From Pseudomonas sp. VD-NE ins (lineage in GTDB: Bacteria > Pseudomonadota > Gammaproteobacteria > Pseudomonadales > Pseudomonadaceae), in the NCBI RefSeq assembly GCF_031882575.1, contig NZ_CP134772.1, positions 3,119,001-3,183,000 on the forward strand: a stretch of 64,000 nucleotides of DNA. The letters run 5' to 3'. Position numbers and translations under genes: made by a program. Numbering within the stretch: position 1 is the stretch's first letter; every line of letters starts with the position of its first letter. The notes beneath the pieces are model-generated. The model did no database searches. It was not told the origin of the DNA and was given only the letters and a program-made list of their open reading frames with translations. Shown piece by piece: positions 8,296 to 17,735 of this stretch.

Positions 8296-9395
8296 TCAGC
8301 TTGCGCTGACGCTCGATTCAGCCAATGTCGGGTAATCGATGTAGCCTGCCGCGCCGCCGCCATAGAGGGTGGCGGTATTGAACGCCGACAGCGACGCGCC
8401 ACGTTTCAGGCGCTCCACCAGATCCGGGTTGCCAATGAACGGGCGACCGAAGGCGATCAGGTCGGCCTGGTCTTCAGCGAGCTTCGAAGTCGCCAGATCG
8501 AGGTCATAGCCGTTGTTGGCGATGTAAGTGTTTTTGAAGCGTTGGCGCAGCGCGGCGAAATCGAAGGGCGCCACGTCACGCGGGCCGCCGGTCGCGCCTT
8601 CGACCACGTGCAGGTAAACCACGCCGAGGGCGTCGAGTTGTTCGACGAGGTAATCGAATTGCGCCTGCGGATCGCTGCTGGATACGCCATTGGCCGGCGA
8701 CACGGGTGACAGGCGCACGCCGGTGCGCTCTGCACCAATTTTATTGATCACAGCCACCGCCACTTCGAGCAACAGACGCGCACGATTTTCAATCGAGCCG
8801 CCGTAAGCATCGGTGCGCAGATTGGCGTTGTCCTTGAGGAATTGATCGAGCAGGTAGCCGTTGGCACCGTGAATTTCCACGCCATCGAAGCCAGCGGCGA
8901 TCGCGTTGGCCGCCGCCTGACGGAAATCGTTGACGATGCCTGGCAGTTCGCTGATGTCCAGTGCGCGCGGCTCGGAGACATCTTCGAAGCGGTTGTTGAC
9001 GAACACTTTGGTGGCGGCGCGCAGCGCAGAAGGGGCGACAGGGGCGGCGCCGTGTTCTTGCAGGTCGACGTGCGAGACGCGGCCGACATGCCAGAGTTGC
9101 AGGAAGATTTTTCCGCCTTGGCATGCACCGCGTCGGTCACGGCGCGCCAGCCGTCGATTTGTGCCGGCGTGTAGATCCCCGGGGTGTCCTGATAACCCTG
9201 GCCCTGTCGGGAGATCTGCGTGGCTTCGCTGATCAGCAAACCGGCGCTGGCACGTTGGCTGTAATAGGTTGCGGCGAATTCGCCGGGAACGAAACCTTGG
9301 CCGGCGCGATTGCGTGTCAGCGGCGCGAGAACGACGCGGTTCGACAGCGTGAGATTGCCCAGTGTGTAAGGGGAGAACAGGGTTTGCTCGGTCAT
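8296..9395 (-). pseudogene. Alkene reductase of the Old Yellow Enzyme family, frameshifted
   Basis: Two overlapping frames together spell one complete FMN-dependent alkene reductase (NemA/XenA type, about 366 residues). The N-terminal frame carries MTEQTLFSPYTLGNLTLSNR to AVTDAVHAKA. The C-terminal frame resumes with KIFLQLWHVGRVSH and includes HGANGYLLDQF and AYGGSIENR. The switch is at about 9113-9118, where AAGG-CGG on the coding strand lacks one G that would restore KGGKIF. The rest of both halves is undamaged. This is therefore either a very recent inactivation or a sequencing error in a GC-rich stretch. It would be the first gene of the operon, divergent from a TetR regulator. Confidence 0.85.
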
Positions 9396-9463
9396 CTGAT
9401 GTTTCTTCCGTGCCCGTTGATGAAGATCGATGGTGCGAGCAATTAGGATGATGATCGAAATCT

Positions 9464-9479
9464 AAACTGTCAATGGTTT
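9464..9479. promoter_or_regulatory. Divergent promoter / candidate TetR operator
   Basis: Between the alkene reductase and TetR genes, a minus-strand TTGACA (9468-9473) forms a perfect -35 hexamer. It lies inside a short inverted repeat AAAC-N8-GTTT (9464-9479). A repressor bound here would cover the -35 of the reductase operon. The arms are short, so this is only suggestive. Confidence 0.35.
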
Positions 9480-9544
9480 TGATTATGGCCAACATCTATG
9501 TATCATCGGACGCAGGATTTTCGCGGAAACACGAGGTATTGCAC

Positions 9545-10132
9545 GTGAGAGTGACCAAGGCCCAGGCGCAGGCCAATCGAGAACACATCGTTGAAACTGC
9601 CTCAGAACTGTTTCGTGAGCGCGGCTTTGACGGCGTCGGCGTGGCGGACCTCATGGCGGCCGCCGGTTTTACCCATGGCGGTTTCTACAAACACTTCGGG
9701 TCGAAAGCCGACCTGATGGCCGAAGCCTCGGCGTGCAGTCTGGCCAAATCGCTGACAGCCGCCCAAGCGCTGGATGTTCCGGGCTTCATCAACGTCTATG
9801 TGAACAGAGAACATCGCGACGGACGTGGCGACGGTTGCACCATGGCCGCGTTGGGCGGCGACGCGGCGCGCCAGTCAGATGAGGTGAAAGCAACGTTTGC
9901 CGAGGGCATTGAGCAGACCCTGCAAACCCTGGGCGAGAAGTACCCGACAGGGCCGGAGGCCGAGGCGGGTGAGGGGCGCAAGAAGATGATTGATCTGCTG
10001 TCGCGGGCCGTCGGCGCGATTATCCTGTCGCGTGCCTGCCCGGATGATTCCGCGCTGGCAGACGAAATCCTTGAAGTGTGCCGCGCGGAAATGCTCGCTT
10101 CGTTGCCGTCCGATAACGACGACGCAGAGTAA
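9545..10132 (+). CDS. TetR/AcrR family transcriptional regulator
   Basis: A TetR regulator of about 195 residues. The N-terminal helix-turn-helix reads IVETASELFRERGFDGVGVADLMAAAGFTHGGFYKHFGSKADL, typical of the family. I start at the GTG at 9545 (VRVTKAQAQANREHI), which has GAGG upstream. The open frame extends back to an ATG at 9473, but that lies inside the divergent promoter. The C-terminal ligand domain contains GDGCTMAALGGDAARQ, common in regulators of reductase genes. It most likely represses the divergent alkene reductase-SDR-hydrolase-MDR operon in response to a reactive small molecule. Confidence 0.9.
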   Translation: MRVTKAQAQANREHIVETASELFRERGFDGVGVADLMAAAGFTHGGFYKHFGSKADLMAEASACSLAKSLTAAQALDVPGFINVYVNREHRDGRGDGCTMAALGGDAARQSDEVKATFAEGIEQTLQTLGEKYPTGPEAEAGEGRKKMIDLLSRAVGAIILSRACPDDSALADEILEVCRAEMLASLPSDNDDAE

Positions 10133-10140
10133 AGCGCGGC

Positions 10141-11145
10141 TCATTCCGCGAGCGCTTTGGCCCTGGCAATGGAAAACGCTTGCGGCAGGCGGGCGCCATT
10201 CTTCGCCGCAAGAATCTCGGCCATCACGCTAACGGCGATTTCCGCAGGCGTCTTGCTGCCGATGTACAGGCCGATCGGTCCGTGCAGGCGCGCAAGCGAC
10301 GCCTCGGTTTCACCAAAATGCTCGATCAGGCGTTCGCGGCGCAGTTGGCTGTTGCGCCGCGAGCCGATGGCGCCGATATAGAACGCCGGGCCGTGGAGCG
10401 CTTCGAGCAAGGCCAGATCGTCGAGTTTGGGGTCATGACTCAAGGCGACGATGCAGGTGCGCAGATCGACCGCGAAGTCGCGCACCACGTCATCCGGCAT
10501 GCCGACGATGCGCTCCACGCCATCGACCGCCCAGGTTTCGATGTACTCGGGACGCGGATCGCACACCGCCACCTTGAAACCGTTGAACAACGCCATGGTC
10601 GCCAGATACTCGGCCAGCGCGCCGGCACCGATCATCAGCATCCGATAGCCCGGTCCCAAGGTGTTGAGCATCTGCGCGCCATCGAAGCTGAATTGTTCCG
10701 GCGTTGCGGTAGATTCAAATGTGACCTGACCGGACTCCAGCGTCAGGCGACGGCGAACCAGTTGCCCGGCGTCCAGTTGCGTCAGCAGCTCATCAAGTGA
10801 CTGCCACGCCGGGTTGAACTCAAGGATCAGTTCCAGCGTGCCACCGCACGGCAAGCCGAAGCGATGCGCTTCATCGGCACTGACGCCATAGCGCATCACT
10901 TGCGGTGCGCTGTCGCTAAAAACACTGCCGCCATGGGCCGTGGTGTAGCGATGGATCAGATCGTCCTCGATGCAGCCGCCGGACACGCTGCCCACCACGC
11001 GACCGTCGTCACGCAAAGCCATCATAGAACCGGTCGGCCGCGGTGAAGAACCCCAAGTGCGCGCCACCGTGGCGAGCAATACACGCTCGCCAGCGGCAAG
11101 CCAGTCCCGCGCCGTGCGCAGGACCAGCAAGTCGATGCTTTCCAT
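10141..11145 (-). CDS. XdhC family molybdenum hydroxylase maturation protein
   Basis: A 334-residue XdhC/CoxI-type protein. Family members bind and insert the sulfurated molybdenum cofactor into molybdenum hydroxylases. The XdhC domain shows GSVSGGCIEDDLI near residue 50. The C-terminal Rossmann-like domain starts with YRMLMIGAGALAEYLA and includes the family motif IGSRRNSQLRRERL. It is the last gene of a minus-strand operon, 12 bases after the cytochrome c gene, which fits a role in maturing the hydroxylase encoded upstream. It converges with the TetR gene, with only 8 bases between their stops. Confidence 0.93.
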   Translation of the reverse strand: MESIDLLVLRTARDWLAAGERVLLATVARTWGSSPRPTGSMMALRDDGRVVGSVSGGCIEDDLIHRYTTAHGGSVFSDSAPQVMRYGVSADEAHRFGLPCGGTLELILEFNPAWQSLDELLTQLDAGQLVRRRLTLESGQVTFESTATPEQFSFDGAQMLNTLGPGYRMLMIGAGALAEYLATMALFNGFKVAVCDPRPEYIETWAVDGVERIVGMPDDVVRDFAVDLRTCIVALSHDPKLDDLALLEALHGPAFYIGAIGSRRNSQLRRERLIEHFGETEASLARLHGPIGLYIGSKTPAEIAVSVMAEILAAKNGARLPQAFSIARAKALAE

Positions 11146-11157
11146 CAGTGTCTCCTC

Positions 11158-12510
11158 TTAGCGCATCTGCAGAATGATCGGGCTGCTGCTGGCCGGATCG
11201 GTGTGTTCACGCAGTTTGCCTACCGTCTGCGCATCAACCGCTGTGCTCTGATTGCCCCAGGTGCTGCGCATGAACGTCAGCACTTCGGCTATCTGCTGAT
11301 CCGACAGCTGTTCACGGAAGGCCGGCATGCGATAGGCATCCGGCACGCCAGCCGCGACGACACGCTGCGAGCCATTGAGGGTGATGTTGATCGCCGAGGC
11401 GCTTTCCTTGGCCAGTGCCGAGGTGGCGCCGGCCAGCGGCGGCATCCATTCAGGTTGCCCCTTGCCGTCGAGGCCGTGGCACGAAGCACAGCGCGTCACG
11501 TAGGTATGCGCACCGGGCGAGTCCAGTCGTTGTGCTGCCGAAACCGCTTGATACTGCCACGGCGCGCCGTCCCGTTCGCGATCCCCGGGAAGCGATTTCA
11601 GGTAGTGGGCAATCGCGGTCAGATCGTCATCGCTCATGAACTGCGTGGAGTTGTTGAACGCTTCGGTCATCGAGCCGTAGACCACCGCGTGTTGGTTGCG
11701 CCCGGTCTTGAGGAACTGCACGATCTCTTGCTCGCTCCAGCGGCCCAGTCCGGTGTTGTGATCATCGCGCAGGCTCGGTGCATACCAGCCATCGAGCAAC
11801 GCACCAGCGAGGTACGGTTTACCGGTCTCATCCAGTGCCTTCTCGTTGAACGCCAGGCCGCGCGGCGTGTGGCAACTGCCGCAATGCCCGGCGCCCTGGA
11901 CGAGGTAAGCGCCACGGTTCCACTGTTGATCCTGCGACGGTTTGGCCGCATACGGTTCGGCATCGACAAATACACCGTTCCACAGCGCAATCGGCCAGCG
12001 CAGGTTCAGCGGAAACGGAATCGAACCGGGTATGTTCGCCTGTTTCACCGGCGCCACGCCTTTCATGAAGAACGCATACAGCGCTCGTACATCATCGTCA
12101 CTCAGCTTGGCGTAGGACGGGTAGGGCATCGCCGGGTACAAACGGCGACTGTCGGGGGCCACGCCGTGCCGCACCGCCCGGTCGAAATCCGCCAGGCTGT
12201 AGTGGCCGATGCCGGTGTCCGTGTCCGGAGTGATATTGGTCGCGTGGATCGCGCCCAGTGGCGTGGCCATTTCCAGGCCGCCGGCGAATGGCGCGCCACC
12301 CGGCACGCTGTGACAGGCTACGCAATCGCTGAGCCGGGCGACGTACTCGCCACGTGCGACCAGTGCCGGGTCGATGTCGGCCACGGCGATCTGATGGGTT
12401 TCAAGGCGCGAGACAGGCTCACGGGTGACATACCAGGCCAGCAGGCCTGCCGCGACCAGGCACGGCACTGCCAGCCAGCCAGCGGTTCTTGCGAATCGGC
12501 TGTTATTCAT
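11158..12510 (-). CDS. Tri-haem cytochrome c, electron acceptor of molybdenum hydroxylase
   Basis: A 450-residue exported cytochrome with three CXXCH haem sites (CVACH, CGSCH and CASCH), each in its own class-I cytochrome c domain. An N-terminal hydrophobic stretch (WLAVPCLVAAGLLAWYV) acts as signal or anchor. I start at ATG 12510 with GGAG six bases upstream; an in-frame ATG at 12531 overlaps the previous gene. Such cytochromes pair with isoquinoline-oxidoreductase-type and nicotinate or aldehyde dehydrogenases and pass electrons to the respiratory chain. Gene order supports that role here. Confidence 0.93.
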   Translation of the reverse strand: MNNSRFARTAGWLAVPCLVAAGLLAWYVTREPVSRLETHQIAVADIDPALVARGEYVARLSDCVACHSVPGGAPFAGGLEMATPLGAIHATNITPDTDTGIGHYSLADFDRAVRHGVAPDSRRLYPAMPYPSYAKLSDDDVRALYAFFMKGVAPVKQANIPGSIPFPLNLRWPIALWNGVFVDAEPYAAKPSQDQQWNRGAYLVQGAGHCGSCHTPRGLAFNEKALDETGKPYLAGALLDGWYAPSLRDDHNTGLGRWSEQEIVQFLKTGRNQHAVVYGSMTEAFNNSTQFMSDDDLTAIAHYLKSLPGDRERDGAPWQYQAVSAAQRLDSPGAHTYVTRCASCHGLDGKGQPEWMPPLAGATSALAKESASAINITLNGSQRVVAAGVPDAYRMPAFREQLSDQQIAEVLTFMRSTWGNQSTAVDAQTVGKLREHTDPASSSPIILQMR

Positions 12511-12527
12511 GGACGCTCCGGCGCTGA

Positions 12528-14783
12528 TCAAGTGAAGGTGTGTCGGCTCATGGGCAGGCTGCGCACCCGCTGACCGGTTAGCCTTGCCACCGCGTTAGCG
12601 ACGGCGGGCGCGACCGCTGGCAACGGCGGTTCACCGATGCCGCCCATTTTTTCTCCGCTCTCGACCACCCGCACATGGACCCGGGCCATCCGCGCAGGCG
12701 GCAGGATCGGATACAAGTCGTAATTGCGCGCCCGAGGCTTGCCATCCACCCACACGGCTTCTTCCACCAGGGTTTGCGACAGCCCCAACGCCACGGCGCC
12801 ATTGACCTGCGCCTCGACAATTGCCGGGTTGACGATGCTGCCCGGATCAATCGCCTGCCAGATGTCGTGCACCTTGACCTGGCCGTTCTCGATGGACACC
12901 TCGGCGATCACCGCTGTCTCCGTACCGAACGGCGAAGCCATGGCCACGCCGCGCGCACGTTTGCTGCCATCCTCGGCGGTAAACGGCCCGCGCTTCCAGC
13001 CGCCCGACAGTTCACCCACCGCTTGCAGCAGGGTGGTCAGGCGTTTGTTGTCACGCAGCAAATGCAGACGCAGGTCGAACGGGTCCTTACCGCCCTTGTC
13101 GGCGAGTTCATCAAGGAACGATTCATAGAAGAAGTCGTTGAGCGAATTGCCCACCGAACGCCAGTAACCGAGCATCGCCGGGCCTTTGACGTAGATCTGC
13201 GCGATGCGTTTGTTGGGGATTGCGTAGGACTTGCCCGACAAGCCTTCAAGCGCCGTCGGGTCGAGTTTTTCTCCTTGTTTGCCGGCGAGGGCTTCGGTCG
13301 GGCCCTCGGTGGCACTGATCGCTTCGATTGCCAGTGGCCAGCCGTCGCTGTCCAGCGCGGCACGGAAGTTCACCGCAGCAACGGGACGGAGGACGTCACG
13401 CAGAAACTCTTCCTCGCGACTCCAGATCAGTTTGACCGGTCGGCCAACTGCCTTGGACAGCGCAATCGCCTGAGGGTAGGGACTGGCCGAATCGTAGAGG
13501 AAATGCCGGCCAAAGAACCCGCCCAGCAGCGGCGAATGCAAGGTGATGCGCGAAATATCGAGGCCCGTGCGTTTGGCGATGTCGGCGCGGAACATGTCCG
13601 GTGCCTGATTCGGCAACCAGACTTCCAGCGAACCGTCCGGGTTGAATCGGGCCAGAGCTGACGGCGGCTCCAACTGTCCGTGGTTCAGGTATTGGTTGTG
13701 GTAGGTGGCGTCGATCCGGGTCTTGGTTTCCTTGAGAATCGCCGCCACGTCGCCTTCGTTTTCATCATCTTTGGCCGGGCCTTTATCTTCAGCGAGGCGC
13801 TTGAACCAGGCATCGCTGGAAAAGTCAGCGGGCATCGGCCGCACTTTGCTCTCGGCTGTTGGCTCTTGCCAGTCGACCTGGATCGCCTCGACGGCACGTT
13901 TGGCGTGCCACCAGCGCTCGGCAACCACCGCCACGGCACCCGGCAGACGGTGCACGGAATGCACGCCTTTCATCGCTTTGACTTGCTCTTCGTTGCGCAG
14001 GTTGCCCACGGTCATGCCCAGGCGCGGGGCATGTTGCACGGCAGCATGGAGCATGTTGTCGACCTTGAGATCGATGCTGTACAGCGCCTTGCCCGTGGAT
14101 TTGTCGTAGGCATCGAGGCGCTTCACCGGTTTGCCGATCCAGCGGAACTGGCTCGGATCACGCAGCTTCACAGAGGCCGGATCAGGAACCGGCAGATCCA
14201 TCGCGCGTTCGGCCAGTTCACCGTAGGCCAACGAGCGGCCCGACTTGGCATGCACGACTTTGCCCGGCTCGGTCGTCAATTCACTCACCGGCACGCCAAG
14301 TTGCTGCGCACCCGCCTGCAACAACATGGCGCGGGCGAGGGCGCCGAGGCGGCGCATCACCGGGTAGCTCATGCGCACCGACATACTGCCGCCGGTGATG
14401 CGCATGCCGTTTTCCAACACCACATAGGCCTCGCCGGGCGGTGCGGCTTCGACCAGAAAGGTCGACGGGTCGGCATCCAGCTCTTCACCGACGATTTGCG
14501 CCATCGCGGTGAACGTGCCTTGCCCGCCTTCCATGAACGGGCAGAGCAGACGCACGCGGTTGTCCGGACGGATCTCGAGAAACGCCGGCACCTGCGTGCC
14601 GCGCTCGGCCGTCGCTGCCGCAACGGCAGCTTGCACGCGTGTCGCACCGAGCGGCAGGCCGAAGCCGAGGACCAGTGCGCCGACGGCGGTGCCGGTGAGA
14701 AAACGTCGGCGCGATACATTGATCGGCTCGTGCAGATCCAGCACCGAGGCTTGCTGTGAAGGGTCGATTCGAACGTTCATCAC
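12528..14783 (-). CDS. Molybdopterin-binding subunit of a xanthine dehydrogenase-family enzyme (IorB-like), Tat-exported
   Basis: A 751-residue molybdenum hydroxylase large subunit. A Tat signal SRRRFLTGTAVGALVLGF occupies residues 25-42, so the holoenzyme is exported to the periplasm. Molybdopterin-contacting segments include LLGGFFGRHFLYD and, near the C-terminus, GGIGEPPLPAVAPA, which carries the catalytic glutamate. Length and layout match isoquinoline 1-oxidoreductase beta subunits and periplasmic aldehyde oxidases. It overlaps the 2Fe-2S subunit by 4 bases (ATGA). The natural substrate is not evident; aldehydes or N-heteroaromatics are the usual ones. Confidence 0.93.
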   Translation of the reverse strand: MMNVRIDPSQQASVLDLHEPINVSRRRFLTGTAVGALVLGFGLPLGATRVQAAVAAATAERGTQVPAFLEIRPDNRVRLLCPFMEGGQGTFTAMAQIVGEELDADPSTFLVEAAPPGEAYVVLENGMRITGGSMSVRMSYPVMRRLGALARAMLLQAGAQQLGVPVSELTTEPGKVVHAKSGRSLAYGELAERAMDLPVPDPASVKLRDPSQFRWIGKPVKRLDAYDKSTGKALYSIDLKVDNMLHAAVQHAPRLGMTVGNLRNEEQVKAMKGVHSVHRLPGAVAVVAERWWHAKRAVEAIQVDWQEPTAESKVRPMPADFSSDAWFKRLAEDKGPAKDDENEGDVAAILKETKTRIDATYHNQYLNHGQLEPPSALARFNPDGSLEVWLPNQAPDMFRADIAKRTGLDISRITLHSPLLGGFFGRHFLYDSASPYPQAIALSKAVGRPVKLIWSREEEFLRDVLRPVAAVNFRAALDSDGWPLAIEAISATEGPTEALAGKQGEKLDPTALEGLSGKSYAIPNKRIAQIYVKGPAMLGYWRSVGNSLNDFFYESFLDELADKGGKDPFDLRLHLLRDNKRLTTLLQAVGELSGGWKRGPFTAEDGSKRARGVAMASPFGTETAVIAEVSIENGQVKVHDIWQAIDPGSIVNPAIVEAQVNGAVALGLSQTLVEEAVWVDGKPRARNYDLYPILPPARMARVHVRVVESGEKMGGIGEPPLPAVAPAVANAVARLTGQRVRSLPMSRHTFT

Positions 14784-15235
14784 GCGTCTCCCTTGCCGGC
14801 CAGCTCATGCACGGCGGCATGAATGGCGTTGTAGGTCCCGCAGCGGCAAAGATTGACCATCGCCGCCTCGATCTGCGCATCACTTGGCTTGGGGTTCTGC
14901 TTGAGCAACGCGGTGGCGGCCATCACCTGCCCGGACTGGCAATAGCCGCACTGGGCGACCTGCAGATCGACCCAGGTCGCGACCACCCGTTTGCCCACGT
15001 CATCGCTTTCGATGGCTTCAATCGTGGTGACCTCGCGGCCGACCACACCGGCCACCGGCGTGACGCACGAACGCACGACGTTTCCATCCACCAGCACCGA
15101 GCAGGCGCCGCATTGCGCCAGTCCGCAGCCGTACTTGGTCCCGGTCATGCCCAGATCATCGCGGATCACCCACAGCAAGGGCGTATCGGCGTCGGCATCG
15201 ACCTGATAGGTCTTCTGGTTGATTCGTAGTTCCAT
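14780..15235 (-). CDS. 2Fe-2S subunit of molybdenum hydroxylase (IorA-like)
   Basis: A 151-residue protein with two [2Fe-2S] domains. The plant-type ferredoxin cluster is bound by cysteines in YGCGLAQCGACSV and VVRSC. The helical C-terminal cluster is bound by CGYCQSGQ and LCRCGTYNAI. It has no export signal of its own and should be carried through the Tat system with the large subunit. It is the first gene of the operon 2Fe-2S subunit, molybdopterin subunit, cytochrome c, XdhC. The AraC-family gene just upstream on the same strand is a plausible regulator. Confidence 0.95.
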   Translation of the reverse strand: MELRINQKTYQVDADADTPLLWVIRDDLGMTGTKYGCGLAQCGACSVLVDGNVVRSCVTPVAGVVGREVTTIEAIESDDVGKRVVATWVDLQVAQCGYCQSGQVMAATALLKQNPKPSDAQIEAAMVNLCRCGTYNAIHAAVHELAGKGDA

Positions 15236-15312
15236 GATTCACCCGCTGATCATCGGTTGACGTGCATTGTTATGAGCGGTGACACGCGGCGAGGCGCAGC
15301 ACCGTTTTTCGT

Positions 15313-16245
15313 TCAATTCGCGACTGTGCCCAGCGCTTCTGCCTCGAATGGCTGTCCGCGCAGGAGGGCGATGTCTCGACTCGGCGCTGTGCCGAACAGC
15401 CGGCCATATTCGCGGCTGAACTGCGAAGGGCTTTCATAGCCGACCGCAAACGCCGCCCGCGATACGTCGAGGCGTTCTACCAACATCAACCGCCGCGCTT
15501 CGTTGAGCCGCAGCCATTTCTGGTACTGCAGCGGACTCATGCCGGTGAGCTGACGGAAATGATGGTGAAAGGTCGGCGCACTCATCTGCACCCGCGCGGC
15601 CAGGTCGTCGATGCGCAGGGCATCGGTGTAGTTGACCTTGAGCCAGTCAATTGCCTTGGCAATGCGATAACCCTGACCATCGACGGCCGTGATCTGCCGC
15701 AGCCGTGCGCCTTGGTCGGTGTGCAGCAGCCGATAGTGGATTTCGCGCAGAATCAGCGGCGCCAGCACCGGAATCGCCTCGGGCTCATCGAGCAACGCCA
15801 GCAGGCGATCAAGTGCGCCCTCCAGCGCGGACGACAGGCTGCCAATCGCGGCGCCCGTGCCCGTTGATGGCTGGCGCTTGGCCGGCAAGCCGCTCTTGGT
15901 GATGACCTCGGCGAGCATGCTGACATCCAGCTTCAGCACGAGGCCGATACAGGGCTGCTCTGGACTGGCAAGCATCACTTCGGAGTTGGCGGGCAGATCC
16001 AGCGACGTGACCAGAAACCGTGAAGGGTCATAGCTGTAGCCTTCACCACCGACCCACAGACGTTTTTCACCGCGACCGACGAGAATCAGGCTGGGTTCGA
16101 TCATGCACACGGCGGGGGGCGCCGGTTGGTCGCGACGAAACAGCGACAGTCCGGGTATGGCCGTGGCGAAGTCACCCGGCGCGCTCACGCGCGGGTCAAT
16201 GTTCAACGCCAACGGTGACTCAAGGCGAAGGGGGGTATCGATCAT
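15313..16245 (-). CDS. AraC family transcriptional regulator
   Basis: A 310-residue regulator with an N-terminal AraC_N-type cupin domain (VGGEGYSYDPSRFLVTSLDLP) and a double helix-turn-helix at the C-terminus, from IDDLAARVQMSAPTFHHHFRQ to AFAVGYESPSQFSREYGRLFG. It lies 77 bases upstream of the molybdenum hydroxylase operon on the same strand and is divergent from an MFS pump gene. Either could be its target. The length is normal for this subfamily. Confidence 0.92.
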   Translation of the reverse strand: MIDTPLRLESPLALNIDPRVSAPGDFATAIPGLSLFRRDQPAPPAVCMIEPSLILVGRGEKRLWVGGEGYSYDPSRFLVTSLDLPANSEVMLASPEQPCIGLVLKLDVSMLAEVITKSGLPAKRQPSTGTGAAIGSLSSALEGALDRLLALLDEPEAIPVLAPLILREIHYRLLHTDQGARLRQITAVDGQGYRIAKAIDWLKVNYTDALRIDDLAARVQMSAPTFHHHFRQLTGMSPLQYQKWLRLNEARRLMLVERLDVSRAAFAVGYESPSQFSREYGRLFGTAPSRDIALLRGQPFEAEALGTVAN

Positions 16246-16474
16246 GTCGGGTCACTCCTGTTGACTGAACTCTAATGCGCGCGCGAGACGTTTCCTATCC
16301 ATCACCCTGCATCGCCAGAGGATCAGGCAAGCATTCAAGAGGAATGCACTAGGGAAGGGCCGGATTGACCGGGAGAATGTGTCTATCTGTTACAGGGGCA
16401 GTGCCCGGATGGGCTTCAAACTGCTTGCCCCTGCGCATCACATCCACAGGTTGTTCGCACCACAGGTAGTTCCC

Positions 16475-17719
16475 ATGACGTTTCCTTCTACAGATCCTTC
16501 CAAAAGAACAGGCGGCTGGAGCGCTGTGCTGGCCATGTCGCTGGCCGCATTCGCTTTGGTCGCTTCAGAGTTCATGCCGGTCAGCCTGCTGACGCCGATT
16601 GCAGCCGACCTGCACATCACCGAAGGTCAGGCCGGGCAGGGTATTTCCGTGTCCGGTGCCTTTGCACTGATCACCAGCCTGCTGATTGCCTCGGTCGCTG
16701 CTCGCGTCGAGCGCAAGAAATTGCTGCTGGGCCTGACCTTGCTGATGATCGTCTCCGGAACGGTCGTCGCGGTCGCGCCGGGTTACCCGTCATTCATGTT
16801 CGGACGTGCGTTGATCGGGATCGCGATTGGTGGTTTCTGGTCACTGTCGGCGGCGACTGCAATGCGTCTGGTGAAGCCTGAACAGGTGTCGCGAGCGCTG
16901 GCCATCGTCAATGGCGGTAACGCTCTCGCCACGGTTATCGCCGCTCCGGCGGGGAGTTTTCTGGGCTCGCTGATCGGCTGGCGCGGCGCGTTCTTTTGCG
17001 TGGTTCCGGTCGCGGTGCTTGCCGCCGTCTGGCTGCTGATCAGCCTCCCATCCTTCAAGGCTGAGCGCCAGGCCGGTAGCGGCAACGTTCTGCGCCTGAT
17101 GAAGCAGCCGCCGGTAGCCTTGGGCATGGTCGCCGTCAGCGTTTTTTTTATGGGCCAGTTCATGCTGTTCACCTATCTGCGGCCCTTCCTTGAAGGCGTG
17201 ACGGGCGTCAGTGTCTCAACGTTGTCCTTGATGCTGCTGGGGTTGGGACTGGCCGGTTTTATCGGCACTTTTTTGATCGAACGGTTCATGGGCCGCGGCC
17301 TCTACCGCACGTTGACCGTCATCCCGCTGATCATGGCGGCCATCGCGCTGGCGTTGGTCAGCTTCGGCAAATCACCGGTGCTCACCGCCATGTTGCTCGG
17401 ACTCTGGGGACTGGTTGCCACCGCCGCGCCGGTCGGCTGGTGGACATGGCTGGCGCAAACGCTTCCGGATGATGCGGAGGCCGGAGGCGGCTTGCTCGTG
17501 GCGATTGTCCAACTGGCAATCGCGGGAGGCGCAATCATTGGTGGTCTGGCGTTTGATCTGAGTGGTTACAAAGCTACATTCGAACTTAGCGCCGCTGTAT
17601 TGGTTGTCGCGTCAGTACTGGCCTGGTTGGCGGGGCGCAATGCAACGGAGGTTCATCTTGTCGAACCGGCGGCTCATTCGGACGCTGTTTCCGGCGAAGC
17701 TGAGTCCCGATTTGTCTGA
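16475..17719 (+). CDS. MFS transporter, drug/sugar efflux (DHA1) type
   Basis: A 414-residue major facilitator with twelve predicted helices. The segment SLAAFALVASEFMPVSLLTP is typical of helix 1 in the YdhP/AraJ/SotB-like exporters, and helix 4 has IGGFWSLSAATAMRLV. I start at ATG 16475, preceded by AGGT; the open frame runs 32 codons further up without family similarity. It is divergent from the AraC regulator. The 229-base gap to that gene holds the promoters and a short inverted repeat GCATTC-N5-GAATGC at 16331-16347, the only structure I see there. Confidence 0.9.
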   Translation: MTFPSTDPSKRTGGWSAVLAMSLAAFALVASEFMPVSLLTPIAADLHITEGQAGQGISVSGAFALITSLLIASVAARVERKKLLLGLTLLMIVSGTVVAVAPGYPSFMFGRALIGIAIGGFWSLSAATAMRLVKPEQVSRALAIVNGGNALATVIAAPAGSFLGSLIGWRGAFFCVVPVAVLAAVWLLISLPSFKAERQAGSGNVLRLMKQPPVALGMVAVSVFFMGQFMLFTYLRPFLEGVTGVSVSTLSLMLLGLGLAGFIGTFLIERFMGRGLYRTLTVIPLIMAAIALALVSFGKSPVLTAMLLGLWGLVATAAPVGWWTWLAQTLPDDAEAGGGLLVAIVQLAIAGGAIIGGLAFDLSGYKATFELSAAVLVVASVLAWLAGRNATEVHLVEPAAHSDAVSGEAESRFV

Positions 17720-17735
17720 TCAAGCAGGAAGCTGC

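Noticed and set aside
9473..9544. ATG at 9473 as the start of the TetR gene
   Set aside because: It overlaps the divergent -35 and the candidate operator; the GTG at 9545 has a ribosome binding site and gives a normal TetR N-terminus.
11203..12573. 456-codon plus-strand frame opposite the tri-haem cytochrome gene
   Set aside because: The minus strand has three CXXCH sites and a signal sequence; the plus-strand protein is arginine/histidine-rich with no family features.
12675..14759. Two long plus-strand open frames opposite the molybdopterin subunit gene
   Set aside because: They mirror a well-supported minus-strand gene in high-GC DNA and show no recognisable domain or ribosome binding site.
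16331..16347. GCATTC-N5-GAATGC as an AraC operator
   Set aside because: AraC-type proteins usually bind direct repeats, and a 6-base inverted repeat is expected by chance in a window this size.
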